Below are positions 6,554-6,980 of a stretch of 6,980 nucleotides of DNA, piece by piece. Position 1 is the first letter of the stretch. Each line of letters begins with the position of its first letter. The DNA is from Gallionella sp. UBA6045 (GTDB taxonomy: Bacteria > Pseudomonadota > Gammaproteobacteria > Burkholderiales > Gallionellaceae). The notes under the pieces are model-generated. The model was not told where the DNA came from and ran no database searches. It saw only the letters and a list, made by a program, of their open reading frames with translations. The DNA lies in assembly GCA_002429165.1 (NCBI GenBank), contig DIYV01000107.1, forward strand, positions 1,099-8,078. The letters are read 5' to 3'. Both the position numbers and the translations under genes were made by a program.

Positions 6554-6980
6554 ATGAAACCGGCATTCTCAGTTATTTTTCTTACCACCCTGATCGGCGT
6601 TGGCCAGGGCTTGTTCCTTGCGCTGTATACACAGCAGTCCTATGCGCTGTTCGGCCTGCTGCCGCTGCAAAACGATGCGTTTTACGGCTATGGCAGCCTG
6701 CTGGCGCTGGTATTTCTGATCGGAGGCCTGGCCGCTTCGTTTTTGCATCTCGGCCATCCCGAACGTGCCTGGCGTACTGCGACGCAATGGCGCACCTCCT
6801 GGCTGTCGCGCGAAGTCATTGCACTGCCGGCGTTCATGGGCGTGGTATTCCTGTATGCCATGACGCACCTGCTGGACTTCAGGCCGGTGCTGGTTATCCT
6901 GCGCGGCGGAATGCCGATCGATCTTAGTATCATATCGGGCGGCCTCGGCACCTTGCTCGCCTTCGTGCTGTTCGTTTGTA
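6554..6980 (+). CDS. soeC: Sulfite-oxidising enzyme membrane anchor SoeC, 5' part
   Basis: The first 142 codons of a DmsC-type membrane anchor; the rest lies beyond the right edge. SoeC holds the SoeAB pair at the cytoplasmic face of the inner membrane and passes electrons to quinone. Hydrophobic segments are visible at about residues 5-24, 45-65, 87-106 and from 127 to the edge. HLGHPERAWR (65-74) followed by WRTSWLSRE (79-87) is typical of the DmsC/SoeC anchor family rather than of NrfD/PsrC anchors. The N terminus has no cleavable signal beyond the first membrane segment. The start is ATG 6554, 20 bases after the soeB stop in an A-rich spacer with only a weak Shine-Dalgarno (GAAAAAGAAA region), so translation may depend on coupling to soeB. 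Confidence 0.88.
   Translation, partial: MKPAFSVIFLTTLIGVGQGLFLALYTQQSYALFGLLPLQNDAFYGYGSLLALVFLIGGLAASFLHLGHPERAWRTATQWRTSWLSREVIALPAFMGVVFLYAMTHLLDFRPVLVILRGGMPIDLSIISGGLGTLLAFVLFVC

Overview
The window is a sulfur-oxidation locus, most likely from a chemolithotrophic betaproteobacterium (Gallionellaceae, Thiobacillus or Sulfuricella-like; this placement is an inference from gene content and order, not from a marker gene). Every protein-coding gene that can be supported belongs to the cytoplasmic oxidation of sulfite to sulfate. No mobile element, CRISPR array, tRNA or rRNA was seen.

Layout: on the minus strand, reading right to left, are sat (dissimilatory ATP sulfurylase, 2605-1391), a 274-base non-coding stretch rich in hairpins and repeats, aprM (membrane anchor of APS reductase, 1116-280) and the first 78 codons of aprB (236-1, cut by the window edge). 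aprA is expected just beyond the left edge. On the plus strand, divergent from sat across 222 bases, are soeA (2828-5764), soeB (5802-6533) and the first 142 codons of soeC (6554-6980, cut by the right edge).

Two routes from sulfite to sulfate therefore sit back to back. SoeABC is a cytoplasm-facing molybdoenzyme complex that oxidises sulfite directly and passes electrons to the quinone pool. AprBA, with AprM as its membrane partner, makes APS from sulfite and AMP, and Sat then converts APS and pyrophosphate to sulfate and ATP (substrate-level phosphorylation).

The genes belong to known families, so the window does not reveal an undescribed enzyme system. The points worth a second look are non-coding or architectural. 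They are a perfect 17-bp tandem repeat upstream of aprM, a heavily structured sat-aprM spacer with a distant 10-bp inverted repeat, a drop in GC at that spacer, and a duplicated soeB start that forms a 13-codon mini-ORF overlapping both soeA and soeB. Others are a cluster of dyads between the divergent operons and a histidine pattern in AprM that hints at heme b binding.
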